Shown: piece after piece, positions 45,571 to 56,100 of the stretch | How the letters are laid out: every line of letters begins with the position of its first letter | Numbering within the stretch: position 1 is the stretch's first letter | NCBI GenBank assembly: GCA_033064195.1 | Contig: JARBJD010000106.1 | Span: 157,729-221,728, forward strand | DNA length: 64,000 nucleotides | Direction of reading: 5' to 3' | Origin: Blattamonas nauphoetae | Taxonomy: Eukaryota > Preaxostyla > Oxymonadida | Program-made: the position numbers and the translations under genes | The notes under the pieces: model-generated | Told to the model about the DNA's origin: nothing | Databases searched by the model: none | The model's input: the letters and a program-made list of their open reading frames with translations, nothing else

Positions 45571-48216
45571 TCTCGTATCCACTTCCTCACACATTGTTTT
45601 CCAGCAATTTCTCTTAAATCACTTCATGAATCTACATCTGATTGTGGTGTGACTAGAATGTGAAAAGAGCAAGAATGGAATATCTGAGAAAAGTATGGGG
45701 ATGTGATCAAAGCCGGATCTCTCCACCAAGATGAAGTTATGACAAAGGCTCCAAGGAAAATGTTCGTCAGAATTATATCAACATGAAAAATCTTAAATCT
45801 GAACAAACTGAGCAAGTCGGCTCCATGGGTGGAAAGCCCTGTTTACAAGTCGAACTTCCAACTTCTGCACCATTCCAATGTGATTTGATGTGCCGTTCGA
45901 TCCAGGCGTATCGCATCCTGTCTTCACCATTATCACTCCCCAAGTATTCTTATTGACTTTTGAGAAGGAAGAATATCCGAGTCTCAGACCTTCCCACGCT
46001 TCAGTGTCTCCCAACTCTTTCGCTGAAATCACATGTCATTCCTGACTCCTCCATCCGCAAGATATGAATGTTGGAAACATCGACGAACACATCCTCCATT
46101 GTAATCATCCATTTCTCATGATAGATCCAACTATCTCGACTTTACAGGAAGTTCGGAGACTCACCAACCAAGACCAAGTCACTGCTCTGATTGTCACTCA
46201 ATACGAACGAACCGTGGATGCAAAGAAGTGATCATTCATGCTCATGAAGCTTCAATCCATGAATGTCATTTTCAAAGTCTAAATAGAGGAGCAGGCACTC
46301 CCAACCGAACGGGGGCTCAACTTCAGCACAAAACATGACCACATCGAAGCAACTGGCATCACATCGATGGACTGGGATATCAGAATGACAATGCTGCTCG
46401 TAAATACGACATCAGGATCCATAAACTTTGATCACATCGAAATGGGGAAACGGAGTCCAGAAAAGCACTAAGAAGCTCCCATCGTAGCCTTCGACAACAA
46501 CGACAGCATATACGACAATTATGCTGAGTATCCGACAGATATCAGGTTCAATCAGGACAGCATCCGATCCTCAACGCGATCCCGCAAAATTCAGAAGCCG
46601 ACGTCAACATCGATGCGCTTCCATCACCAGCCTCCTCATCACCAGCTCCCAATCCAGCTCATTGGCGAACGTGTCTGCCTCAGGCTTCCTGGACGAGGAG
46701 GGCAACGTTGTAATCCAGCCCTTCCACCAGGCTTCGATCCAACTCTGATTCAAGAACCAGAACGAGCTGATCATAGCTGCAGTGGTTACGAGGATGACCG
46801 AGAATACCATTCAACTGACGCAGGGCAGAATCCATCGCAGACACGATGGTCGGAATTCGGATGTGACGTTCTTGCTGTTGAGACTTGTCGACATACTGTC
46901 TGCTCCTCGCTCGTCAAGCTTCCAGACCGTCTCTCCACAGATGTAACATTCGCGTGCTCACACTCGACACGGAGGGCATTAATCTGCTGTTCACGGTCAT
47001 CGCTGTTTTCAACCACGCCGAGGTTACCCCAGTCGCACTGAGCAACATCAAAAGCTGATCACGCCGGTCTTCACGCGGCACCTCTCTCACTTCGCAGCAC
47101 CAGCCTCGCACACCGACCTTGTCATTCATCACCGCTCCTTCCGTCGTCGCTGCTGACTCGAAGCGCTCTTCTGTGTAATTCCGTTCTCCCTTTCCATCTG
47201 CCTCGCTGAGCAATCCCGAGTCCAGCCCCTTTCTTTTGTGTCATGCGACGAATCCACACACGACGGACAGATCTCTCCAAATCGACTCCATCTCGTCGAT
47301 GAGGAAGTGCCCCCTCCGACGCCCTGTCTGTTCTCATCACGACCCCAAGGCCAAGTCTCGCAGGCAGGGCGAGCGCGGCTTTCGTCTACCAACGCCGTCT
47401 CACCACGTGACGCCTTCGCCAGTTCGAACTCTTCATGAAAAACATGAAAATAGTGTTGAATGGATGATGTACTTTCTATATGTGTTTCAATTCTGTCTTA
47501 TTTTATCGTCGTTTCTTCGATAATCGCAATAATACACCTGTCTTTCACTTCCTGACATAACGGCAGTAAACAATGGGTTGATCATCTCTGACAGTGATCC
47601 TTTTGTCAGAGAATGTTCTAGGCAATAAATTGATCTTATTACAACATTTTAATGCATTTAAATGCGAAATGGAATATAGTTATGCTGTTCATGTGATGCA
47701 CAGTGTGTGTGCTCAAATTTTCGAAATGTGCGCAAATGCTCAGGGTAAGTCATCCCTGTCAGTCACCTGAAGAGAATACCGGTTTGCCCTCAATTTTCTT
47801 ATTGTGTTTCTGTACAGCCTATTTGTACCGATCTTGATTGGAATCGAAACAGAACCACTCGAAACGCCGTTCAGAAGGAGAAACGAATTCCAAATGAGCA
47901 AGATTGGACGTCCTCTTAGGAGAGGAATACTCTTGAAGCTGTTTTTTGTTCCTTTATATGATTACAAATTTCACCAAGTGCGATTGAATCTTTTTGCCTC
48001 GGTGTGAAGAGGACTTGAAAGAAAGAAAGGAGAAAGAGACATGAATGTGATGTGGAAGGAGCAGAATGAGAGGCATATGGGACAAATACTCGGGTACACT
48101 TCAATTTTCCTATGCTTGGTTCGCTTCATTCAGTGTCCTCATTTAAGCTCCAACATAACCATCATGCAGCTTGTCGAGATTAGATTAGTCCTGGATCCGA
48201 TATTTAACGCCCGTAG
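45571..48216. other. eroded sequence, no gene assigned
   Basis: Coding-like stretches occur on the plus strand near 46520-47040 with frequent frame changes, and short frames on both strands to 47.5 kb, but no motif is recognisable. 47550-48215 is AT-rich and looks non-coding. Confidence 0.4.
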
Positions 48217-48704
48217 TCAGGTTGGTTTTATCAGATCAAGCTGAATTATGACAAAACTGGCCTGTCTTTCGACGGTCATCCCCCGAAAGAATACAAAATA
48301 GCACAACAACCACTAAAATGGAAGAAAAAGGGTAAAAGACTTAAACTAGCATGTCATACCATTTCCATGGTTCAATAACTCATCTTTGCCCAATTGTGTG
48401 AGTAGGAAGTCACAAACCAATTCTCGCTGAAAAGACAAATAAGGAAGAAAATATGGAAGAAGGGGAACATACGCATGATGGAGATAAGGTTTGTCGGGAC
48501 GATAATCACAGTGGACCACTTGATACGACAATGGACGAATTGATCGCAAACACCCGCACTTCATTCCGAAACTTTTTTGTTTGTCTCGGTGTTTTTTCAA
48601 AATAAGGAGAATGTCAATTGTTCGAGGAATTTTGAAGGAAATGGAAAATAACGATAAATTGGTGGAGAATAATTCGGTCCCAGTTCCTCTGGGCCACCCT
48701 GTAT
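48217..48704 (-). repeat. 488-bp repeat R, copy B (empty site for E2)
   Basis: The reverse complement matches copy A at 37617-40152 with E2 removed, joining ...GGAAATGGTATGACATGC with one TA. It contains an 84-codon minus frame (48600-48346; MKKHRDKQKSFGMKCGCLRS at its start, with a Cys-containing core and LLTQLGKDELLNHGN near its end) that is the same in copy A up to the E2 site. The frame's family is unknown; the near identity of the copies may simply reflect recent duplication. Confidence 0.85.
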
Positions 48705-49621
48705 GGGGTAAAATTCAAAATCAAGTGTTCTATGTGCTTCATAGATCATTTTCTTCACTATACCCGTTCACAGCCACCGATTCCTCTGCGACTACATCTC
48801 GATCTCCGCACATTCTTCTTTTTCAAGTGTAAAACACAGTCAGGTTTTCCTTTATGTTGTCAGCTTCTGACTAGATTCTTCTCAACCTAATTAATCTGTT
48901 ACAGCTTCAAAAAGGCATTTATACGGCTCTATTCGATCACTTTTCAATGTCTAGATGGTATCAAGTGACTTGCTGACTCTCCGATCCTCATTGAGCAAGA
49001 AGCACACGAATCATCCTGGGTTGAAATTGCTGAATGACTGAGCGTTGTACCCAGTGCTCTCATTCATGTAGAACATTCTTTTGGCGGGTATAGATCGTCG
49101 ACATCGGATTGGAGGCGACTGTTTTCGAGATCGATCGTTGCGGATGAACTATACAACAAAATGCGGACACGCATTGATTCGGTGCGATAAAAAGATAAGT
49201 ATTTCAACCAGTCCAACAGCAGAATCAATGAAATGCTCATAGTAGAGACTTCAGTCCACACGAAAAGAAACGAGCAGCAAAACGAAAAGAAGAACCATTG
49301 TTCGCTCTTCCGAGTGATCAAGGATGCCTATTCATACTAGAAAACAATGTGGTTACATTTCGACGACAGTCATCAGCTACATAACAACCTCGGAGAGAAT
49401 CAGAAGAAAAACGACATTTACACTGATCTAAACTGGATAAATGATTTAAATTTGTTCACTTCACAACTCGTTAAATTCATTCCTTCACTTTCATGCAAAT
49501 CAAGGTGTCAATTGAATAAAAGCACGAGTCAATGGTCTGATCACAGTTAACTCGTCGAAAAAGGGGAATTTAGATGTCCCAATCAACTGGAACATTGAAG
49601 GAAGTCCTTTCTGATGGACCA
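48705..49621. other. no gene recognised
   Basis: Unique-looking sequence between repeat R and the pogo-type terminus. Short frames only. Confidence 0.45.
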
Positions 49622-49667
49622 TGAGATTCGTTCGGTTTCAACAACAAGTCCGGGTTTTACACGCGAC
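49622..49667 (-). repeat. pogo-type terminus, right member of a 12.2-kb-spaced pair
   Basis: Read inward (minus strand) after a TA at 49668-49669: GTCGCGTGTAAAACCCGGAC then TTGTTGTTGAAACCGAACGA. About 40 of 46 positions match the sequence at 37490-37535. Confidence 0.6.
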
Positions 49668-49854
49668 TATGAGAAGTCTTGTTGCTTTCTCGACGACTTT
49701 GTCAGGAGAAGTTGTTCAATCTGAATATGAGAGTTAGAAAGTTGAAAAAACATACAATGAGAGCTATTTCAGAAGATTCCAAGTCGTTCTAAGAAGAAAT
49801 GAGAGAGAATGAAGAAACAAGAATGTAGTTGGAGGGTTTTTCTCCATCATCCTG

Positions 49855-50000
49855 CTGGGAGCCTGATTCTGAGCCCAAGCCCTTCAAGGGTGACGCAAAT
49901 GGTCACCCAGGACGGAATCAAGCTAGTCTTCTTCGATCAAAGATCTGGGAAGCTAAGCCAGGTGATGGATCAAACCCATAAATAATTTAGTTGGTGGGTT
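49855..50000 (+). ncRNA. 5S rRNA-like sequence (pseudogene or 5S-derived SINE)
   Basis: GATCTGGGAAGCTAAGCCAGG (in two parts: GATCTGGGAAGC, TAAGCCAGG) at about 49947-49967 matches the eukaryotic 5S internal control region GATCTCGGAAGC-TAAGCAGGG at 17 of 21 positions. About 25 bp later TTAGTTGGTGGGTTGTGAGG resembles the TTAGTACTTGGATGGGAGACC part of 5S. The extra spacing and the unclear 5' half argue against a functional gene; a 5S-derived retroposon or pseudogene is more likely. Confidence 0.35.
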
Positions 50001-50490
50001 GTGAGGTGGAATCAGATGAAGAATTGAAAGAATCATAACGTAAATCTGTTAAAGAAATTAAAGTGTGAGATAAAACAAGATCTTCAACCCTCTCCACAGT
50101 AGTGATATAGGTGAATGTGGAACCACGTTGGCAAAGACACCACTTCTATAGCTTTATCTCCATGCCGATTGACAATTCAGAAAATACTTGCAGTAAAAGT
50201 CATTTTCATTTCAGAAAGTTGTCAAACTTAGAGAAATATTCTCTTCCAGAGTTCAGTTACTTCATACTTTCAAGTTGAAGCAAATTTTCGAAAATTTTCA
50301 AAAATGCAAAAACCTTGATTTTGGCGGAAGCTGGTGTATTTTTTCAAGGTTCCGAAGGTTGCGACCCTTCTCATCGGTCCCTTTTAGACCGGCATCGGAA
50401 CTCATTTTTCTCGATTTGAGTTCCGGAGACGTACGTTGGTCTTGCCAAGGGCCTAGACCATGCCAAAGGGCAGTGATATGTGAAATTAAA
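50001..50490. other. no gene recognised
   Basis: AT-rich sequence with small hairpins near 50350-50460 (for example TTGGTCTTGCC...AGACCA). Nothing nameable. Confidence 0.4.
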
Positions 50491-50576
50491 TGCTTCCGCC
50501 AGGAATTGAACCTAGGACCTTCAGCTTAGTAGTAGTAGTGCGTGCACTCACCATTACCACTAGACTATCCGGTCCT
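50491..50576 (-). ncRNA. tRNA-like sequence, probably SINE head
   Basis: On the minus strand TAGTCTAGTGG (50567-50557) is a perfect match to the pol III A box TRGYNNARNNG, and GGTTCAATTCC (50512-50502) matches the B box GGTTCGANTCC at 10 of 11. The T-arm CTAGG/CCTGG can pair, but the acceptor arm cannot, so this is a tRNA-derived element rather than a working tRNA gene. Confidence 0.45.
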
Positions 50577-50678
50577 GAAATTATCCCGAAAAATCAGAAA
50601 CTTTATACCCGAAAAAAAGACACTATAGCAGATTTAAAATTTGAAAACTTTGTCAATAAATTCAATATATAGCAAAAT

Positions 50679-50903
50679 CGCTCCCGTGAAAAAGTCATGA
50701 TTTTTAACGAGGGTAACAAGTGGCCAAGAATTAAGATCTAGCAGATCGCTCCCGTGAAATAGTCATGCTTTTTAACGGGGGTAAAATGTTAAAACGGAAA
50801 ATCTAACTTATTTTGAAAAAATCGCTGACGAGAAAAAGTCGTGCTTTTTAACGAGGGTAAAAAAGTCGTTCCCGTGATAAATCCATGCTTTTTAACGAGG
50901 GGA
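50679..50903. repeat. four copies of a 38-bp hairpin-forming repeat
   Basis: Copies start at 50679, 50747, 50823 and 50867. The unit is CGCTCCCGTGAAAAAGTCAT followed by GCTTTTTAACGAGGGTAA. Its halves are complementary: CCCGT pairs with ACGRGG and AAAAAG with CTTTTT, around a TCATG loop. Copies keep most of the pairing although several positions differ. Spacing is irregular (68, 76, 44 bp). Confidence 0.75.
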
Positions 50904-50983
50904 GATAGGTAGACGATAAAAGGAATATATAGCAGATCTGAACATTCGAGGTATAAGGCACAGGTCGAAACTAACATTTTCAG

Positions 50984-51058
50984 GAGCTAGTAGCTCAGTG
51001 GGTATGTTCCAGTGTCCACCCGTTTCTAGGGGGTGGTTCGATTCAGGCGAGGGGCAAT
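50984..51058 (+). ncRNA. tRNA-like sequence, probably SINE head
   Basis: TAGCTCAGTGG (50991-51001) is a perfect A box and GGTTCGATTCA (51035-51045) matches the B box at 10 of 11. The 44-bp spacing between box starts is that of a normal tRNA. Acceptor and T stems pair poorly (mismatches at several positions), so it is more likely a tRNA-derived repeat; an A-rich TTCAAAAA tract follows directly. Confidence 0.4.
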
Positions 51059-51059
51059 C

Positions 51060-51216
51060 TTAATTTCAAAAAAGAATGAAAAAGTTTCAAAATACCAAAA
51101 CAATTTCAAAAATTCAAAAAAAATTTCAAAAAAATAATACTTAGGAAAATTTCAAAAATTCAAAAATTCAAAAATTCAAAAATTCAAAAAATTCAAAAAT
51201 TCAAAATTTCCAAAAA
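51060..51216. repeat. A-rich simple repeat (TTCAAAAA)n
   Basis: Runs of TTTCAAAAA and ATTCAAAA directly downstream of the tRNA-like sequence, as in the tail of a SINE. Confidence 0.7.
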
Positions 51217-51500
51217 AGTTGGAAGTATGAAACCTCGACGTAATTTCCCTTGATACTCAGGCAAAATGGTGCCCTCGTGGCTAATGCGTAGAACGAATTG
51301 AAGGTTGGATTGGAGCGGGACGAGCTGGGAGGCTGTCCCCGGGGGTTCACTGTGGGCATCACTTGAATGTGACCGTAAATCATGCCCCCAATACCTTAGC
51401 CCTTCAAGGAATTCGCCAGCAGTAGTCATTGAGTAGGATCATGATAGAGTGATCCCCAAAGGAGTATCGGGTTGTCCTACGGTACAATCATACAAAAACT
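51217..51500. repeat. structured repeat P, copy 1
   Basis: Shares with copy 2 the blocks CCTCGACGTAATTTCCCTTG, AGGCAAAATGGTGCCCTCGT, CTAATGCGTAGAACGAATTG, TGACCGTAAATCATGCCC and AAGGAATTCGCCAGCAGTAG. In the middle (51316-51340) a hairpin GGGAC...GTCCC is present where copy 2 has a hairpin of different sequence. A further hairpin GATCA...TGATC is kept in both copies. Confidence 0.75.
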
Positions 51501-51555
51501 TGATAAAGGAAATGATGAACGATTGAACGATGAAGGCTTGAATGATTGAATGACA

Positions 51556-51850
51556 AGTTGAAATATGATACCTCGACGTAATTTCCCTTGATGCTCAGGC
51601 AAAATGGTGCCCTCGTGACTAATGCGTAGAACGAATTGAAGGTTGAATTGGAGACGGTGGATTTCTAGGAATCCGCCCCGGGGTTCATGTTGGCTTCAGA
51701 TTCTCGACAGAGAGTTTGACCGTAAATCATGCCCACCCAAGACTTAACCCTTCAAGGAATTCGCCAGCAGTAGTCATTGAGTAGGATCATGATAGAATGA
51801 TCCCCAAAGGAGTATCGGGTTGTCTCATGGTACAATCATACAAACTTGAA
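51556..51850. repeat. structured repeat P, copy 2
   Basis: Same order of blocks as copy 1. The central hairpin here is GGTGGATT...AATCCGCC (51656-51677), unrelated in sequence to that of copy 1. It ends in ATTGAATGA-type short repeats before the Polinton. Confidence 0.75.
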
Positions 51851-52056
51851 AAATTGAATGATGAATGATTGAATGATTGAAAAATGAAAGAACGAACGAT
51901 GAATTGAATGAATGAAAAAATGAAACTTGGAAGAAAGAAACAAAAAAGAAAGAAGGAAGATGAAAGCTAGCACAACATGGAACAATACATACAAAACTCA
52001 ACACACCTCACTTCACATTTCATTTTTATTTTTTTGATTTTTTTAATTTGTATTAA

Positions 52057-52482
52057 ATGACAACAGTGAATACTACATATGTCTCGCTAAAGACTTCGAA
52101 CCCTCCAAAGGGGAGCGAAAAACGTCGAACAGAATCCAAGCAAGCTTTGATTCAGTCAATGAAAGAAGAGAACTGTGAACTTGTCTCTGAGTATGTCAGA
52201 CACAATATCCCAGTCATCTATGTTCATGAAGGTGTTGAGTGGAGGATTAAGCCAAAGTTGTGGAATCAAGGGAACAGACCACACATGTCACAACGTCGAC
52301 ACTACACTCAATCGTTTGTGGAGAATGAACTGAGAAAGTACAACTGTGAGCTCGTTGGTGAGTACAAGCAGGTGCTGACTCCATTCACATATCGAGAAAT
52401 TGGTGGATCTGAAGTCTTCAAAGTCCGACTGGATTCCTGGCTAAAGGCAAAGAAGAAGCCACATTTGAGGAAGCCAAAATAA
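52057..52482 (+). CDS. Polinton ORF with two DUF723-like repeats
   Basis: A 141-codon ORF with two internal repeats of about 45 residues (NCELVSEYVRHNIPVIYVHE and NCELVGEYKQVLTPFTYREI at their starts). The E-Y...T-x...W-x...P pattern recalls the DUF723-type repeats of giant-virus and phage endonucleases, but without their zinc cysteines. Function unknown. It starts 21 bp after a TTTTTATTTTTT motif that precedes most genes of this element. It is not a standard Polinton core gene. Confidence 0.55.
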   Translation: MTTVNTTYVSLKTSNPPKGSEKRRTESKQALIQSMKEENCELVSEYVRHNIPVIYVHEGVEWRIKPKLWNQGNRPHMSQRRHYTQSFVENELRKYNCELVGEYKQVLTPFTYREIGGSEVFKVRLDSWLKAKKKPHLRKPK

Positions 52483-52524
52483 TCACTCAACTTTTTTTAT
52501 TTTTAATTTTTTAATTCGTAGTAA

Positions 52525-53091
52525 ATGACACAACTCTGGAAAGTGAAGGAACAAATCAGAGAGGTTAGAGAACTATTTCCAAACACTCAATTCGCATTTA
52601 CTGATGGTCGAACATACAAACCTGACAGCCCATACAAGCAACATCACTATTCATTTCTCCTGACAATGCTTCAACACCCAGATGTTGGATATCGAAATCC
52701 GAATCCAACAGCATATCTAAATATCAATTTAATTCCAAAATTCCTTCAAGAAGTTAGAAACCAACGACAAATGGAACAAGCTCAATTCATTCAGAAACAG
52801 AATGAAACAAACAACAATGCAACGATGAATGAAGAGGATAAAAATGTAATCATCATTGACATGAAAGCAAATCCAAGAGTGAACGAAACTGAATTGAAGA
52901 AGCAAGTGTTCAAGATCACGAGGAAACTGAAGTCGATAGAAGAGAAACTGATGGATCATTGGATGAAGAATCTGTTGATCATTCAGAAGAAGAATGAACA
53001 AATGGAATCAAGAAAAGTGAAGCAATTTGATGGATTCAATGAATGCATCTTGCTCGCTGAACCACGTGACAAACTTGCCTTCAACGAATGA
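52525..53091 (+). CDS. Polinton ORF, unrecognised
   Basis: A 188-codon ORF with a helical, Gln/Glu/Lys-rich second half (LEU-poor coiled-coil style, KQVFKITRKLKSIEEKLMDH). It follows the previous ORF by about 40 bp and begins after a TTTTTTTATTTTT motif. It lies directly before the polymerase gene; position suggests a link to replication, but there is no motif to support this. Confidence 0.5.
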   Translation: MTQLWKVKEQIREVRELFPNTQFAFTDGRTYKPDSPYKQHHYSFLLTMLQHPDVGYRNPNPTAYLNINLIPKFLQEVRNQRQMEQAQFIQKQNETNNNATMNEEDKNVIIIDMKANPRVNETELKKQVFKITRKLKSIEEKLMDHWMKNLLIIQKKNEQMESRKVKQFDGFNECILLAEPRDKLAFNE

Positions 53092-53163
53092 CTGACGAAC
53101 GCACGAAAGAAGTTCAAGAAGAATGAGGTCGAGAAGGTTGAAGACAATGGAAAACCATATCAG

Positions 53164-56100
53164 TTGTACTTCCACAATCACTTGAAGAACGTTGAGGAAA
53201 TCACAACCTTCATCAATGCAGTGTATGAAAAAGAGAAGGATCGACCATTCAAGAGTAGTATTGATTTTGGAAAGATTGTTGAGAGAAAAGATAAAGATGA
53301 GACATTGTACAATGATTTCAGACCAGAACTGGAGAACACATCTAAGAGCTTTCCAACAGTGATAAGAAGTGAAGCAGACATCACTGAGTATTCTAAATAT
53401 GCGATCAATCTAATCAAAGAGTCACAAGAGAGAACACTGATGGACACAAAGACAATGTTCATCGCCTTCCATTCGATTCTTGTTGCAGTTTACAGATTCC
53501 CAGTTGCTGGAAAAGCTAATGCCATTCTCACTGAACACATAAAAACATACAACGTTCGGTACGTCGATTCTGAGTACAATATCTGCTTCTTTCAAGCACT
53601 ATCATTCCTCACTCTTCCTGAGGTTCCAAAGAAGACAATCTCAATCAATATGAGGAATAGTGAAGCCTACAGATTGTTTGTACAATGGATGAAGCTTTCA
53701 CATCTGAAGTCTCGACAATTGACACCACATCTTCAGAAGTATCCTGGATTTGATATTGCATGTGATATTGAGAAAGCAATGATTGAATTCAACATTGCCG
53801 TCCACATTTATGAATACGACGAAGACAAGAAGCGATATTTCCTCAGTCAATCGTACATCAACGAGAATGATGATGCAAGAGTTCTCCCACTTCTGATGAT
53901 TCCGCTCACTGCAACTCTCGTTCATGTAATGTACATTATCGATCCTGAGAAAATCACTGGATACAAACTCTGTCCCTACTGCCAATCGAGAGGATTCCAA
54001 GTAAAAGATTCTCACTTCAAGGCTTACTACGAGAAACATCTCAAAGAATGCAAAGAAGTCGATGGAAAACATGTGAAGAAGATCTCACTTGATAAAACGC
54101 CAAGGCCATATGTACCACACATTCTTAACAACAAGACTCATGAATTTCTGATGGCACACAGGAGACAAGACGAATTCAAACCAACGCAGTACTACATCAC
54201 GTATGATTTCGAAACAATGGAAGATCTCATTCTTGACAATCTATTCTCTGATGACAACACTCAACTGATCTCACATTTGAAACCTCTCTCTGTTGCATCA
54301 GCAATTAAAACAAAAACAGGAGTTCAATCAATCTACTTTGATCTTCGAAATGGAAAAGACTTTGTGAAGCAATGGATCAGAGAACTCTTCAAATATGCTG
54401 AGACAGTAAGAGAGAACAATCAATATGAAGACCCAGAGATTCCTTCACAAAATGAAGTCAGTGTGATTGGATTCAACAGTTCCAGATTTGACATCAATCT
54501 CATATTCCGTGATCTCGTTGACAAGGATTGGAAAGTGGTGAGCTTCCTTGGATCAACAACAAAGTACAAACAAGTACTGATCAGACACGAGAAAACACAA
54601 CAGGTACTTCGGTTCATTGACATGATGTCATACACTGGACCAATGACTTTGGACAATGCAGTCAAAGCCTTTGGAGGAAACACTACACTTCAGAAATCAT
54701 TCTTTGCTTACGAATCATTTGATTCATCAGACTACGATACAGTGCTGAGCAAACAAGAACCTTTCTCCAAGTATGAATTCTATTCCAGTCTGAACAATAG
54801 TGAAATGTCCGACACTGATTACCAACTTTACCTTGATGATTGGAACAAGCAAGGATTCAAGAACAGATGGGAATATCTGAAATTCTACAACATCAGAGAC
54901 GTTGAATGTATGATTGCACCATTGGATAATCTGATTGATTTGAACTTCCAATACAAAGTGGATATGTTGCACAATCTCTCATTGTCAGCAAATGCTTCTG
55001 CAATCAAGTATGCATGTGCCTACAAAGACTTTGATATTGATGCTGACTACAACGAATGTGACGATTCTGGACCAATCAAGATCACCAAACAATACTGGAA
55101 ATACAAAGTGGAAGGATACAGGGACCAAGACCAGAAAGCTCATCGCAATACTACCAACAATGTCACTGAAGCAGACTACGACTGGTTTGTTCAACAGTGC
55201 AAGAGAGTTTGCTACATCTGCAAGTGCCACTTCTCACAAGCAGTCAAACCTACATTAGACAGAATCGACAATGCAAAAGGACATTCTAAAGAGAACGTGA
55301 AGATCTGCTGTGATTACTGCAACACCTACAAGTCAGACCATGATGAACATCTCACAAGATTGAGAATTCAACTGAAGAAGTATTGCATCTGGAAATCACT
55401 CCCAATGACTCTGACACATGAGCAAACATATCACAAACTGAGAGCAGCAGTTACTGGTGGATTATCGAATGTTCAGCACAGACAGAATATCAAAGACTTG
55501 ACTCCAATCAATCACTTCTCATTTGAAGATGGTGTTGTCAAATCAACCGATACTGAACACATCATGACTCACGTTTGTGGTGTTGATTTCAATTCACTAT
55601 ATCCAAGTGCTTTCTCATCAATCAAGAACAAAAACAATCCATACACAAAACACAGAATGTACATGCCAGGAAGATGTTTGTACACAGCAACAGGAGATCA
55701 AGAATGTCGGGAGATCATCGAGAACAAGAATCAGAAGACACTGTTTGTTGCAGAATTGAAAGGACACATCGATGAAAAGAACATAAATGATTTCATTAAC
55801 TTCCCACCAATCTTCAGAAACATCGTGGTCAATACGACTGAAGAGAACATTGGAGAGAAGACATATTCGTTGATGAAGAAACATGGATTGAAGACTGATG
55901 ACAAACAACGGAAGCTAACCCAACTCTTGAGCACACACGATCAGTATATGTTCTTTTCGACATACTATCTGTGGTTCCTCATCGACTATTGCCACTTCAT
56001 TATTGATGACGTAAAGAGTGTGATGGTGTTTTCGAGACACGCTGGATTTGAACCGTTCGTGACATCATTTATGAACGATAGAATAGAAGCAATGAAGGTT

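Noticed and set aside
44177-45652. 491-codon plus-strand frame rich in Arg, Ser, His and Pro
   Set aside because: It coincides with the 32-bp array; the peptide cycles through all phases of the unit.
50823-50860. Hammerhead ribozyme from CTGACGAGAAAAAG
   Set aside because: CTGACGAG with GAAA-like sequence occurs in one hairpin copy only; the three-stem core and cleavage site are missing.
50984-51058. Functional tRNA gene
   Set aside because: A and B boxes and spacing are right, but acceptor and T stems do not pair and the anticodon arm is unclear.
51950-52056. Polinton left terminal repeat
   Set aside because: No sequence here could be matched to a partner, because the right end lies outside the window; the boundary is left open.
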